Assembly: GCA_024637195.1 (NCBI GenBank)
Contig: JAGXFN010000010.1
Coordinates: 1-64,000 of the forward strand
From: Arcobacter sp.
GTDB lineage: Bacteria; Campylobacterota; Campylobacteria; Campylobacterales; Sulfurimonadaceae
Direction: 5' to 3'
Length of the DNA: 64,000 nucleotides
Under the pieces are notes generated by a model, which saw only the letters and a list, made by a program, of their open reading frames with translations, made no database searches and was not told the DNA's origin. A program made the position numbers and the translations under genes. This document shows, in pieces, positions 1 through 9,629 of the stretch (position 1 is its first letter; every line of letters begins with the position of its first letter).

Positions 1-74
1 ACCCAGAAGCTAAGCCCCTCTTCGCTGATAATACTGCACCTTTCAGGTGTGGAAATGTAGGTCGCCGCCTGGAC
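1..74 (+). rRNA. rrf: 5S ribosomal RNA, 3' part
   Basis: The first 74 bases match the 3' two-thirds of a bacterial 5S rRNA: the ACCCAGAAGCTAAGCCCCTC stretch (loop B/C region), then the domain V helix, ending GTCGCCGCCTGGAC just before a run of T. The 5' end lies outside the window, so an rRNA operon runs in from the left. The 3' end is placed by eye and could be off by a few bases. Confidence 0.9.
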
Positions 75-256
75 TTTTTACCATCTTCATCTTTTTAACC
101 TCCAACACTTACTTAATTTACTCAATCAATTACCTCTTCTGCCAATTGCTTTATTAAATTAAATTTCCCCCTTCTTTGACGATGCTAGTGGGGGTATAAA
201 GCCCCCTATAAGTGAGATTGAGCTACTCTTATTTTAATGAATAATACGGAGAAAAT

Positions 257-1993
257 TTGAAATATTTAATTGATTTTTTAGATGTCAAAAATGTCGAAGA
301 TGCGAAAATATATGAGCATCTGAAATGTTCGGCAGAAGAGGGAAAGATCCTTCAATACATGACAAAAAAGTTTGTCAGTGGAGTAGAGGATGTCATCATC
401 TCCGATATGCTTCAGGATATATTTGGAGAAGATGATTATGTTTATCTTGATTATCTTGTCACAGCTAAGTCTGCTTTGGAGTTAGGCTGGATTGTTCAGC
501 AGTCATTTCAGCCGCTTAAAATCGGTGATATGTCGCGCTTAGAGCTGCTTAACAGTGCTGTGTCTTTGACGGTCTCCTTTTTGAAGCTGTTAGAGGAGGG
601 GAATAACGAGCTTGCTTTGCCTGAGGTCAAGCCCTATGAGGATCATCTAGAATATCTGCAGGATCAGTTCTTTCGTATTGAGTCCTACCAGAAGATGAGT
701 TCGATACGTCAGAATGTACATGAAAATGCATTGGGTGTCAACAGGGTCAAAAGCAAGCTCGATCTACTTGAAAAACGGATAAAAGAGCGCGTGAGTGTTA
801 CAGAAAAAGAGGTTGTTCTAGAAAAGTTTTTTAAACAGAAGAAACTTGAAGAGAAAGAACAGGTTATTTTCCTAGCACTTTTAAAAGAAGAGTATTCAGC
901 CGGTGACAGTAATCTTCGCGAGATGAATGCACTGATAGACCTGATCTCTTTTGATGAGTATGAGCGGATCAAAAACCGGTCTCTTCTTGAAGATGGAGCG
1001 AAGCTTATTGCCGAAGAGCTGATTGATTATGAAGAGATGCTGAACCCCTTCGGCGGAATCAGTCGGGCATTTTTCATACTGGATGATGTTTTACAAGAGA
1101 TTATCCATCCGCAGAAAAAGAAAAAAGTCCGTAAACTTAAGCTGGAAACACTGATAAAAGAACAGGATATTTTTGAACTTATCGATCCTACAACCTCGCT
1201 TGAAGATGTTGTTCTGCATCCGAAAACTGAAGAAACACTCAGCGCATTAATGCGCCAGGTGGATAAAGAGGTCGTAGCCCGCTTGCAGCAATGGGGTGTA
1301 AAAGACAAACGCTCCGGTATTGATGCCCGTGTAATGTTCTATGGCCATCCTGGTACGGGAAAGACGATGACAGCGTACTCGCTGGCGAAATCACTCAAGC
1401 GACAGGTCCTCGCCTTTGACTGTTCTAAGATACTTTCAATGTATGTCGGAGAGAGTGAAAAAAATGTACGCAAGATATTTGACACCTATTACGATTTGAC
1501 ACAGAGAACGAAGTCTGAGCCTATTTTGTTACTAAACGAAGCAGACCAGTTTCTTGGTGCACGCTCTCAAGGACCCGGAAGTTCTACGGATCAGATGCAT
1601 AATCAAATGCAAAATATCTTTTTGGAGCAGATTGAAAAGTTCGAAGGGATGCTGGTAGCAACAACAAACCTTCTTGAGAACATCGATCCGGCATTTTCAC
1701 GCCGTTTTAACTACAAAATCGAGTTTAAGAAACCTAACTATGAGCAGAGACTTCTGCTTTGGGAAAAGATGTTACCTTTTAACGCACCTTTTGAAAAAGA
1801 GTTTGATTTGAAGCCTTTGGCCGAGTACGGACTTACCGGGGGGCAGATAAACCTTGTCATCAAAAACACAGCTTATGTCGTTGCAACCCGTGAAGTACCT
1901 GTTTTTGGGCTTGATGACTTTATAAAAGAGATTGACAAAGAGAAGTCCGGTACCTTTGATGCCGAAAAATCCATGGGCTTTATTAACAATTAG
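257..1993 (+). CDS. AAA-family ATPase with an Asn-substituted Walker B motif
   Basis: A 578-residue protein starting at TTG (257) behind a GGAG ribosome site; the TTG is the only start with good spacing. Residues 1 to about 330 are helical, charged and not recognisable. The C-terminal third is an AAA ATPase module: Walker A GHPGTGKT (about residues 363-370), a Walker B reading LLLNEADQ in which the usual Asp is Asn while the Glu is kept, sensor 1 ATTN, and an arginine-finger-like SRRF segment. Family knowledge: such proteins are ring ATPases that remodel proteins; the substrate cannot be told. It stands alone between the 5S rRNA and the nuo operon. Upstream, GGGGG (190-194) and CCCCC (202-206) can form a small hairpin. 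Confidence 0.75.
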   Translation: MKYLIDFLDVKNVEDAKIYEHLKCSAEEGKILQYMTKKFVSGVEDVIISDMLQDIFGEDDYVYLDYLVTAKSALELGWIVQQSFQPLKIGDMSRLELLNSAVSLTVSFLKLLEEGNNELALPEVKPYEDHLEYLQDQFFRIESYQKMSSIRQNVHENALGVNRVKSKLDLLEKRIKERVSVTEKEVVLEKFFKQKKLEEKEQVIFLALLKEEYSAGDSNLREMNALIDLISFDEYERIKNRSLLEDGAKLIAEELIDYEEMLNPFGGISRAFFILDDVLQEIIHPQKKKKVRKLKLETLIKEQDIFELIDPTTSLEDVVLHPKTEETLSALMRQVDKEVVARLQQWGVKDKRSGIDARVMFYGHPGTGKTMTAYSLAKSLKRQVLAFDCSKILSMYVGESEKNVRKIFDTYYDLTQRTKSEPILLLNEADQFLGARSQGPGSSTDQMHNQMQNIFLEQIEKFEGMLVATTNLLENIDPAFSRRFNYKIEFKKPNYEQRLLLWEKMLPFNAPFEKEFDLKPLAEYGLTGGQINLVIKNTAYVVATREVPVFGLDDFIKEIDKEKSGTFDAEKSMGFINN

Positions 1994-2087
1994 AGTCAAT
2001 GCCCTCTGCTATGCCAGCATTGCCTGTTTCTTTAAGTTACAGGCACCTTGTTTCACCCCCTTTATAAATTCGCTTTAATCCATCTTT

Positions 2088-2096
2088 TGCTATTAT
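2088..2096 (+). promoter_or_regulatory. Possible extended -10 promoter of the nuo operon
   Basis: TGCTATTAT fits the extended -10 pattern TGnTATnAT and lies about 95 bases before nuoA. No -35 box is visible, which is common in Campylobacterota. A hairpin GCCTGT/ACAGGC (2022-2027, 2039-2044) just upstream could end the ATPase transcript. Confidence 0.35.
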
Positions 2097-2192
2097 GTTG
2101 CCATTATCTATGTTTGTGCGGATAGAGTGTGATTCCCCCCTTGTTTTGGGCTTTTACAAGAGAGTTAACCGCATAATTTAAGAAAGGTTTTT

Positions 2193-2582
2193 ATGGAACA
2201 TATAGACGTTGCTCACCCTTATTTTGGGGTATTTCTGCTGTTTGTGATTACGTTTGGGGCGTTTTGGGCGACAACGGTAGCTGCGCGCTTTGTTAGCCGC
2301 GCTTTGGCTGCAAAAGACTCTGAAAAGATCAAGCTGTCGATTTATGAGTGCGGGCCGGAAGTGACGAAACAGCCGAACCGTATCTCTACGCAGTTTTATC
2401 TTTTCGCGCTTCTTTTTCTACTTTTTGATGTCGAAGTCGTTTTTATGTTCCCATGGGCAATTGACTTTAAATTGCTTGGATGGTTTGGATTTGTTGAGAT
2501 GTTGCTATTTATTTTATTATTAGCTATCGGTTTTGTATATGCATGGAAAAAAGGAGCACTTGAATGGCACAGCATCAAGTAA
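2193..2582 (+). CDS. nuoA: NADH-quinone oxidoreductase subunit A
   Basis: First gene of the complex I operon. The 129-residue protein has three predicted membrane helices (about residues 8-35, 65-85 and 95-115) and the family signature YECGPE in the loop after helix 1, with acidic residues (FDVEVVF) in helix 2. In complex I it sits in the membrane at the junction with the peripheral arm, near the quinone site. The start ATG follows AAGAAAGG. It overlaps nuoB by 19 bases, suggesting translational coupling. Confidence 0.97.
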   Translation: MEHIDVAHPYFGVFLLFVITFGAFWATTVAARFVSRALAAKDSEKIKLSIYECGPEVTKQPNRISTQFYLFALLFLLFDVEVVFMFPWAIDFKLLGWFGFVEMLLFILLLAIGFVYAWKKGALEWHSIK

Positions 2583-3073
2583 ACTACACCAAAGACGGCG
2601 GACTTCCTGTCGCCTTGACCTCGGTAGACAAGGTGATCAACTGGGGACGTTCAAACTCGCTTTGGGCGATGACATACGGTCTGGCCTGCTGCGGTATCGA
2701 GATGATGGCTTCAGGGGCATCGCGATACGATTTTGACCGTTTCGGTACGATCTTTCGTGCTTCGCCTCGTCAGTCTGACCTGATGATCGTTGCGGGAACA
2801 TTGACTAAAAAACACGCAGAGTTTATCAAGCGTCTTTATGATCAGATGGCAGAGCCTCGATGGGTCATCTCAATGGGTTCCTGTGCCAATACGGGAGGCA
2901 TGTTCAACACCTACGCTACGGTTCAGGGTGTGGACCGTATCATTCCTGTTGATCTTTATCTTCCGGGTTGCGCACCGCGTCCTGAAACACTTCAATATGC
3001 CGTTATGATGCTTCAAAAGAAGATCCGCGCAGAAAAAGCGGGCAAAGCACAACGTCCTAAAAGGTTGGTTTAA
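2564..3073 (+). CDS. nuoB: NADH-quinone oxidoreductase subunit B
   Basis: A 169-residue peripheral-arm subunit that holds the terminal [4Fe-4S] cluster N2, the electron donor to quinone. The ligand motifs are all present: the adjacent cysteines in ACCGIEM, then GSCANTGG and PGCAPRPE. The start lies inside the end of nuoA; the stop overlaps the nuoC start by one base (TAATG). The length is normal for the family. Confidence 0.97.
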   Translation: MAQHQVNYTKDGGLPVALTSVDKVINWGRSNSLWAMTYGLACCGIEMMASGASRYDFDRFGTIFRASPRQSDLMIVAGTLTKKHAEFIKRLYDQMAEPRWVISMGSCANTGGMFNTYATVQGVDRIIPVDLYLPGCAPRPETLQYAVMMLQKKIRAEKAGKAQRPKRLV

Positions 3074-3879
3074 TGCGAAAATACGTTCCTAAAGACGATG
3101 TACAGAAAAAAGCCTATTATACCGACCGCTACTGGGTCGCTCCGCAGGTTGCAAAGTCACCTGTTGAAACAGACGAGGTCTTTGCCGCTGACCTGGCTGC
3201 TATCAAAGCTAAATGTGAGGTGATCGATGCCTATATCCAAGTGGATCAGCTAGTCGTTGTGATCAACCCGAACGACAACTTCACCGTTGCTCAGATCTTG
3301 AAAGAGACATGCGGCTACAACCAGCTTTCGGAGTGTTCAGCCATTGACTGGCTGGCCAAACAGAAGCAGTTCGAGATCTTTTACCAGTTCCTTTCAATGA
3401 GTAAACGCAAACGTATGCGTGTGAAATGTTTTATTGACAAAGAACAGGCTGTCGAGTCGCTTAACCCGCTTTACCGCTCGGCAGACTGGGCAGAGCGCGA
3501 GATGTACGATATGTTCGGCGTGAAAGTGAATAACCACCCCTACATGAAACGTATCTTGATGCCGGACGACTGGTCCGGACACCCTTTGTTGAAGACGTAC
3601 CCATTGCAGGGTGACGAAGCGGCCTCATGGTATGAGGTTGATCGCATTTATGGTAAAGAAGCACGCGATATTATCGGGCCAGAAAATAGAGAACCGGCCG
3701 TAGTCGACCGCTATGACACCGAGCGTTTCGGACGTCTTGGCCATGAGGTCGCCCGCGGCGCTGAGTTTAACGAAGACCAGCCGGTAACGCCGCTTGCCTA
3801 TCAAGAAGAGGGCGGTGTATTCATCGTAAAAAAATTCCAAGAAGACGACGCTGTAATCATTACAGACCGTAAGCGATAG
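3073..3879 (+). CDS. nuoC: NADH-quinone oxidoreductase subunit C
   Basis: A 268-residue 30-kDa-type subunit of the peripheral arm that packs against NuoD. The conserved core is clear: [14 protein letters not shown], followed by [20 protein letters not shown]. It is separate from nuoD, unlike the fused nuoCD of enterobacteria. The protein is longer than minimal NuoC proteins because of extra N- and C-terminal stretches (the tail ends [12 protein letters not shown]). The start overlaps the nuoB stop by one base. Confidence 0.96.
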   Translation: MRKYVPKDDVQKKAYYTDRYWVAPQVAKSPVETDEVFAADLAAIKAKCEVIDAYIQVDQLVVVINPNDNFTVAQILKETCGYNQLSECSAIDWLAKQKQFEIFYQFLSMSKRKRMRVKCFIDKEQAVESLNPLYRSADWAEREMYDMFGVKVNNHPYMKRILMPDDWSGHPLLKTYPLQGDEAASWYEVDRIYGKEARDIIGPENREPAVVDRYDTERFGRLGHEVARGAEFNEDQPVTPLAYQEEGGVFIVKKFQEDDAVIITDRKR

Positions 3880-3886
3880 GACACCT

Positions 3887-5125
3887 ATGCAACAGCCAAA
3901 CAGATTACGACCATTTTTTGAAAATATAAGCTTTGACCGCAAAGATAACGAGATGGTTATCAACTTCGGCCCTCAGCACCCATCGGCGCATGGACAGCTT
4001 CGTCTGATCCTGCACCTTCAGCAAGAGCAGATAACTAAAGCACATCCGGACATCGGCTACCTTCACCGCGGCATGGAGAAGATGGCAGAGAACATGATCT
4101 ACAATGAGTTCATGCCGACAACTGACCGTATGGACTACATCGCTTCGAGCTCGAATAACTACGGTTTTGCCCTGGCAGTTGAGAAACTGATCGGGCTTCA
4201 GGTTCCGCGCCGTGCCAAGGTTATCCGCATGATGCTGCTTGAGATCAACCGTTTGATGTCCCACCTTTTTTGGCTGGCGACGACAGCGCTTGATATCGGT
4301 GCAATGACGGTCTTCTTGTATGCTTTCCGTGAGCGCGAATATCTGATGGATATCATCGAAGACTACTGCGGAGCGCGTTTGACACACTCCTCTATCCGTA
4401 TCGGCGGAGTACCTTTGGATATTCCGGACAACTTTATCCATGACCTCAAAGAGTTTTTGGACAAGTTCCCTCAAGATCTCAAAGACTATGAGGACCTGCT
4501 TGACTCCAACCGTATCTGGAGGATGCGTATGGAGAATGTCGGCGTTATCTCAAAAGAGATGGCGCAGTCATGGGGATGTTCGGGTGTCATGCTCCGCGCT
4601 TCCGGTATCAACTGGGACATTCGCAAAGAAGAGCCATATGAGCTCTATGACGAAGTCGAGTTTGACGTGCCTGTTTCGGAAAAAGGCGACAACTACGCGC
4701 GATACAAGCTCTATATGGCCGAGATGCGCGAAACGTCAAAGATCCTCTATCAGACAATCAAGATGTATGAAGAGACGGTTAAAAACAAGCAGACTGAGCT
4801 TATGGCCAATGCGCCGCAGTATATCTCTGCGCCGAAGATCGACATTATGACCCAGAACTACTCGTTGATGCAGCACTTTGTCCTTGTGACTCAGGGAATG
4901 CGTCCTCCAGTAGGTGAGGTCTATATAGCGACCGAATCGCCAAAAGGCGAGCTGGGCTTTTTCATCAACTCGCAGGGCGGCCCGTATCCGTACCGTCTTA
5001 AGATGCGCGCGCCTTCTTTTTGGCACACAGGTATTTTGACAGATCTTCTTCCGGGTTCTATGATCCCGGACGTTGTATCCATTATCGGTACGACTAACAT
5101 CGTATTCGGTGAAGTTGACCGATAG
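3887..5125 (+). CDS. nuoD: NADH-quinone oxidoreductase subunit D
   Basis: The 49-kDa subunit (412 residues), related to NiFe hydrogenase large subunits, which forms the quinone pocket with NuoB. Visible signatures are [14 protein letters not shown] near the N-terminus, HRGMEKMAE, and the C-terminal [25 protein letters not shown]. The quinone-binding His lies in the QHPSAHG loop and a Tyr in TDRMDYIAS. It starts 7 bases after nuoC and ends 9 bases before the small nuoE-position gene. Confidence 0.97.
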   Translation: MQQPNRLRPFFENISFDRKDNEMVINFGPQHPSAHGQLRLILHLQQEQITKAHPDIGYLHRGMEKMAENMIYNEFMPTTDRMDYIASSSNNYGFALAVEKLIGLQVPRRAKVIRMMLLEINRLMSHLFWLATTALDIGAMTVFLYAFREREYLMDIIEDYCGARLTHSSIRIGGVPLDIPDNFIHDLKEFLDKFPQDLKDYEDLLDSNRIWRMRMENVGVISKEMAQSWGCSGVMLRASGINWDIRKEEPYELYDEVEFDVPVSEKGDNYARYKLYMAEMRETSKILYQTIKMYEETVKNKQTELMANAPQYISAPKIDIMTQNYSLMQHFVLVTQGMRPPVGEVYIATESPKGELGFFINSQGGPYPYRLKMRAPSFWHTGILTDLLPGSMIPDVVSIIGTTNIVFGEVDR

Positions 5126-5134
5126 GAGAAATGT

Positions 5135-5359
5135 ATGAAACGATATGATTTAAGACATCTAAAAGAGAACTTTGACGGCCGTATGAAAGAAATCGTGACA
5201 AACGAGATCACGGCGGGCGAAGTAATAATATTTTTATTTGAGATCGGTGATTTTTCTCCTATTCAACGGAGTGCAGATCTGATCAAAGCGTGCGGCTGTG
5301 AGTTGATAAACTCACTAAAATTCAACGAAGTCGATTGGACGCTCGTTGTTAAAAAATAA
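5135..5359 (+). CDS. Small protein at the NuoE position of complex I
   Basis: A 74-residue protein between nuoD and the nuoF-like gene, behind AGGAG. It corresponds in place and size to the short NuoE-position proteins of Campylobacter and Helicobacter (Cj1575c type). It is far shorter than true NuoE (about 160 residues) and has only two Cys (in KACGCEL), so it cannot hold the usual four-Cys [2Fe-2S] cluster N1a. An adaptor role for a non-standard electron input module is inference from position. Confidence 0.7.
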   Translation: MKRYDLRHLKENFDGRMKEIVTNEITAGEVIIFLFEIGDFSPIQRSADLIKACGCELINSLKFNEVDWTLVVKK

Positions 5360-5371
5360 GCGAGTATAGTT

Positions 5372-7369
5372 ATGAGCAAAGTTTATTTTTCTACTTGGCG
5401 TGGCGAAACGATCAATAACATCAACACGCCAGAAGACGAGTGGAAAGAGTCGGCCTATAATCTACCGGCACAATATGACAGTGCTCGTGATGCAAAAGCT
5501 TTTATCGGCTGGGACGGCGTAGCCCTCTTTAAAGGGGATATCGATGTTGTACGTTTGGCCACGGAGTATGCCGCACAGTATCAGGTCTATTCTGAAGCTT
5601 GCGGACGCTGTGCACCGGGTCGCTGGGGCGGGCGTATACTCTATGACCTGATGGACAAGATCGCTCGCGGAGAAGGCACGGTTGCCGACATGGATCACCT
5701 AAAAGAGGTCTCACGCACAATGCAGACGACCTCCAAGTGTGAGATAGGAAAAACAGTACCTACTCCGCTTTTAGATCTAATGGAGCATTTTGAGGCAGAT
5801 TTTATGGATCTGATCACCAATCAAAAAGCCTCGCCGCATTACCATCTTAAAGATATCAGCTATATCGCAAAGATAACGGCACCCTGCACGGATGCCTGTC
5901 CCGCACACGTCGATATCCCCGGGTACATAGAGGGCGTTCGCGACCTTCGTTTTGACGACTCGTTGATAGCGACGCGACAGACGATGCCGCTTGCACATAC
6001 CTGTGGACGGGTCTGTCCCCATCCTTGCGAGGATGAGTGCCGCCGTACCAACCTTGACGAGCCTATCTCTATCATGGCGCTGAAACGTCTTGGCGCGGAC
6101 TATGAGACAGATCACGGCTTCGGATTTTTTCATCCGCTGCAGAAGAAAGCACCTACAGGTAAAAAAGTAGCCGTCATCGGTTCCGGTCCTGCCGGACTCA
6201 CCACGGCTTACTATCTTGCGCTGGAGGGCATTCATTGTGATGTCTACGAAGAGCTTCCGGTGCTTGGCGGAGAGGTTGCTGTCGGTGTCCCTGAATACCG
6301 TATGCCCATCGACAAGTACAACAAAGATATCGAAGCGGTTGCCGATCTTGGTGTAAAATTTATCACCAATACAAAAGTCACGGCTGATATGATGCGCCAG
6401 TTCGAAAAAGAGTATGACGCGATCATGGTCGCAACAGGGACTCGTATCTCTAAAGCAGTGCGCTGCCAAAACGAACGTCCTGAGATAGAGGGATACTGGG
6501 GAGCGATCGAGATGCTTGACCAGATCAATCTATGGGACAAATACGGTATCGGTGAGCCGGTTGATCTTACCGGCAAGACCGTTGCCTGTGTCGGCGGGGG
6601 GTTTACCTCGATGGATGTTGTGCGTTGTTCGATCCGTGCGGGCGCGAAGAAAGTTATCATGCTTTATCGCCGTGACGAGAAGACGATCATCCGCAATACG
6701 ACCTATGAAGAGTATCATGAAGCGGTAGAAGAGGGCGTCGAGTTCATCTTCCACTCCGCGGTCAATCGCATGGTAGATGAGGATGATGTCTTGAAATCCT
6801 TGACGGTAGATATGTATGAGCTTGTTCCCGATCCAGAAGGCGGTCGCCCGAACCTCGAGAAGATCGAAGGTGCCTCGTATGAGCTAGAAGTGGATTATCT
6901 TATCCCGGCGGTTTCACAATCGGCTGATCTTGATCTTCTTCCTGAAGAGTGGGCGCTTGAGCAAACCTCCTGGGCAACGATCAAGACAAACGGTAAAGAC
7001 TACATGACTTCGCGCAAGGGCATTTTTGCCTCGGGCGACTGTGAATACGGTCCGATGACGATCGTTAATGCCGTCGGCCAGGCTAAACGTGCGGCCTCCG
7101 TTATGTCACGATATGTTCAGACGGGCGAAGTGACACTTCTTGATGACGAGATCATGGAAGACCATCTGCGCAAGATGAAAGTCTATAACAAAAACGAAAA
7201 GGTCACAGGCTGGCTTCCGGGTCTTCCTCGTGAGCTGAGTGAGGTCTTGAGCGTAGATGATCGCAAGACGAACAACAAAGAAGTCAACCTTGGGTTCACT
7301 CAAGAGCAGGCAATTGCTGAGGCAGACCGCTGTATGCGCTGCTATTACATTGCTATGGCAGCGGTATAG
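5372..7369 (+). CDS. NuoF iron-sulfur domain fused to a GltD-like FAD/NAD(P) oxidoreductase
   Basis: A 665-residue protein at the NuoF position. Residues 60-150 resemble the C-terminal N3 [4Fe-4S] domain of NuoF, but its motif reads CGRCAPG, so the third cluster Cys is Gly; the fourth survives in TSKCEIG. The NuoF FMN/NADH domain is missing. From about residue 170 it is a glutamate-synthase-small-subunit (GltD/NfnB) type module: two Cys groups (PCTDACPAHVDIPGY, CGRVCPHPCEDEC), an FAD site GSGPAGL and a second dinucleotide site GGGFTSMD followed by LYRRD, a pair of Arg often seen with NADPH. It probably passes electrons between a pyridine nucleotide or another carrier and complex I. The donor is inference. 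Confidence 0.85.
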   Translation: MSKVYFSTWRGETINNINTPEDEWKESAYNLPAQYDSARDAKAFIGWDGVALFKGDIDVVRLATEYAAQYQVYSEACGRCAPGRWGGRILYDLMDKIARGEGTVADMDHLKEVSRTMQTTSKCEIGKTVPTPLLDLMEHFEADFMDLITNQKASPHYHLKDISYIAKITAPCTDACPAHVDIPGYIEGVRDLRFDDSLIATRQTMPLAHTCGRVCPHPCEDECRRTNLDEPISIMALKRLGADYETDHGFGFFHPLQKKAPTGKKVAVIGSGPAGLTTAYYLALEGIHCDVYEELPVLGGEVAVGVPEYRMPIDKYNKDIEAVADLGVKFITNTKVTADMMRQFEKEYDAIMVATGTRISKAVRCQNERPEIEGYWGAIEMLDQINLWDKYGIGEPVDLTGKTVACVGGGFTSMDVVRCSIRAGAKKVIMLYRRDEKTIIRNTTYEEYHEAVEEGVEFIFHSAVNRMVDEDDVLKSLTVDMYELVPDPEGGRPNLEKIEGASYELEVDYLIPAVSQSADLDLLPEEWALEQTSWATIKTNGKDYMTSRKGIFASGDCEYGPMTIVNAVGQAKRAASVMSRYVQTGEVTLLDDEIMEDHLRKMKVYNKNEKVTGWLPGLPRELSEVLSVDDRKTNNKEVNLGFTQEQAIAEADRCMRCYYIAMAAV

Positions 7370-7377
7370 GAGACGTG

Positions 7378-9627
7378 ATGGTAAATTTTACAATTAATGG
7401 CCAGAGTGTCTCATGTGAGAAGGGCGAAACGATTCTGAATGCCGCACGTAAAAATGCGATCTACATTCCGACAATGTGCTACCTTCAGAAGACGACACCC
7501 TGCGCCTCTTGCCGCTTGTGTTCGGTCGAAGCGGAAGGCGTGGACGGCTTTGTTCTCTCCTGTCAGGCCCCTGCTATAGAGGGACTGGCGGTTACAACAG
7601 AGTCTGAATCCTTGCACAAAGAGCGTGTGAACATCATGAAGATGTACGATGTGAACCACCCGCTAGAGTGCGGTGTTTGCGATAAATCAGGTGCGTGTGA
7701 TCTTCAAAACAAGACCTTGGAGTTCAACGTCGGCACGCAGGAGTTTAGTGCAAAAGATCAGCAAAGAAAGATCGAGCACTGGGGCAAGATCAATTATGAC
7801 CCGGCCCTGTGCATACTCTGCGAGAAGTGTACACACGTCTGTAACGAGGTGATCGGCGATGACGCTATCGACCTCTATTTCGGCGGATACGGCTCAAAAG
7901 TCATCCCTAAAAATGCCGAGACGCTAGACTGTACTTTCTGCGGCGAGTGCATCTCTGTCTGTCCGGTGGGCGCGCTTGTCTCCTCTGATTTTCAATATAC
8001 GGCCAATGCCTGGGAACTTTCAAAGATCCCTGCTGCCTGTGCGCACTGTTCAGCAGCCTGCGCGTTGGAGTATGAGGTCAAACACGAGAGTATCGATGCG
8101 ATCGGCCAAGAGAAGATCTACCGCGTGACCAATGATTTTGAGGTTAACACTCTCTGCGGTGCGGGCCGTTTTGCCTATGACTTTGAAAACCGTATCTACG
8201 ACAAAGACGAAGAGGCTTTCTCGGCGGCTGTAACTGCCATCAAAGCAGGAGCGATCCGTTTTAACTCTTTGGTCACAAACGAAGAGGCACTGATTCTTCA
8301 AAAGATGAAAGAGAAGCTGGGCCTGAAGCTTTTCAACCAAGAAGCACTGAACTTTTCGAAGTTTATGAAGGCTTACAGCTCGACAAGCGGCCACTCTCTT
8401 TACAGCGCGACACTGGATGATGTTCGCAAGTCAGACGGCATCGTAATCATCGGAAGCCGTATTTCTACGGACAACCCGGCGGTACGTTACGCGATAACAA
8501 CAGCAGCGCGCCACAAGGGCGCACGCATAACCTATATGCACCCGATGGAAGATGCTTTGATGCAGAACACGGCCAACCAGTTCGTGAAATACGAGGTTGG
8601 AACCGAAGAAGGCGTTATGGCACTGCTTGCTAAAACGCTTTTGGAGGGCAAAACACTTGATTCTGAGATATCTGCCTTCTTTACAGACCTTGATCAAGGG
8701 TATTTGGAAGCAGAGTCAAATGTCGGCGACGACGAGATGATGCAGTTGAAGAAAAATCTTACACGTACTAAAAAACGCACACTGATCCTCGGTGCTGACC
8801 TGATCTCGCATGACAAGGCAGAGAATATCGCCCGTCTTGCCGGTCTGATCGAGAAGCATACGGAGTTTAAGGTGATGATCGTCCCGGCATCTACGAATAC
8901 TCTGGGCGCTAGCCTCATCTGCGATCTAGACGAAGAAAACAGCAGCGTTTATAGCGTCGGATACAACAGCCCAGGAGATTTTGTTCTCTCGTCTTACGGA
9001 GAGGGAGATCTTGACATGCCTTCGCTCAATCAGCAGGAGGGAACTTTCACGAATATCGACAAACGCGTAGTCCCGACCAATGTAGCCCTGGGCTATAACG
9101 GTTATGTGTTCAACGATCTGGCCAATGCCTTGGGTGTCAATGCAGCGTATACGATCGACTACACGGCCCAGCTTCCCTCCTCGGCGGGATTTGACGGCAG
9201 TGCATTTGATACGTTGAACGCGCGCTACAGCAATGAGATCAAAGACAGCCGCGGGTATGAGCTGAGCAGCTCAGCAGTCGCATGCGAGGGTAAACTCTCC
9301 GGCGTGGACGAGCTTCCTGAGTTTAATGGGACTGTACTGTATGCCTGCAACCCGGTGCTGCAGTTTACACCAAACACCCAAAAAGCGCATCAGCTCGGCG
9401 AAGAGGCCTGCCTTGTAGGCTCTGAGCAGTTCGCGATCGCAGCAAGAATTTCAGACGGCGACAGCGTGGAGTTCAGTTTCGGCCATGCTAAGCAGAGCCG
9501 CAGGTTCAAGATCGATTCTGAGCTAAAAGGCACGATAGCATTGAACCCCGAGTATGATTTAGGTTTAGCGGCAATGTCCAGTGCATATCGATACCAGACA
9601 GTGAAAATATCAAAGGTAGGAAGTTAA
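7378..9627 (+). CDS. nuoG: NADH-quinone oxidoreductase subunit G, first copy
   Basis: A 749-residue iron-sulfur/molybdopterin-fold subunit. The N-terminus has a [2Fe-2S] ferredoxin domain (Cys in CYLQ, CASCRLC, LSCQA), then the N5 site HPLECGVCDKSGAC with its His ligand, then a two-cluster ferredoxin stretch (CILCEKCTHVC and CTFCGECISVCP). Next is the N7-type site CAHCSAAC with a distal Cys in NTLCGAG, followed by a molybdopterin-oxidoreductase-like domain expected to lack cofactor. I start at ATG 7378, five bases after AGGAG, rather than GTG 7375. It is paralogous along its length to the next gene, two bases away. Confidence 0.93.
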   Translation: MVNFTINGQSVSCEKGETILNAARKNAIYIPTMCYLQKTTPCASCRLCSVEAEGVDGFVLSCQAPAIEGLAVTTESESLHKERVNIMKMYDVNHPLECGVCDKSGACDLQNKTLEFNVGTQEFSAKDQQRKIEHWGKINYDPALCILCEKCTHVCNEVIGDDAIDLYFGGYGSKVIPKNAETLDCTFCGECISVCPVGALVSSDFQYTANAWELSKIPAACAHCSAACALEYEVKHESIDAIGQEKIYRVTNDFEVNTLCGAGRFAYDFENRIYDKDEEAFSAAVTAIKAGAIRFNSLVTNEEALILQKMKEKLGLKLFNQEALNFSKFMKAYSSTSGHSLYSATLDDVRKSDGIVIIGSRISTDNPAVRYAITTAARHKGARITYMHPMEDALMQNTANQFVKYEVGTEEGVMALLAKTLLEGKTLDSEISAFFTDLDQGYLEAESNVGDDEMMQLKKNLTRTKKRTLILGADLISHDKAENIARLAGLIEKHTEFKVMIVPASTNTLGASLICDLDEENSSVYSVGYNSPGDFVLSSYGEGDLDMPSLNQQEGTFTNIDKRVVPTNVALGYNGYVFNDLANALGVNAAYTIDYTAQLPSSAGFDGSAFDTLNARYSNEIKDSRGYELSSSAVACEGKLSGVDELPEFNGTVLYACNPVLQFTPNTQKAHQLGEEACLVGSEQFAIAARISDGDSVEFSFGHAKQSRRFKIDSELKGTIALNPEYDLGLAAMSSAYRYQTVKISKVGS

Positions 9628-9629
9628 TT

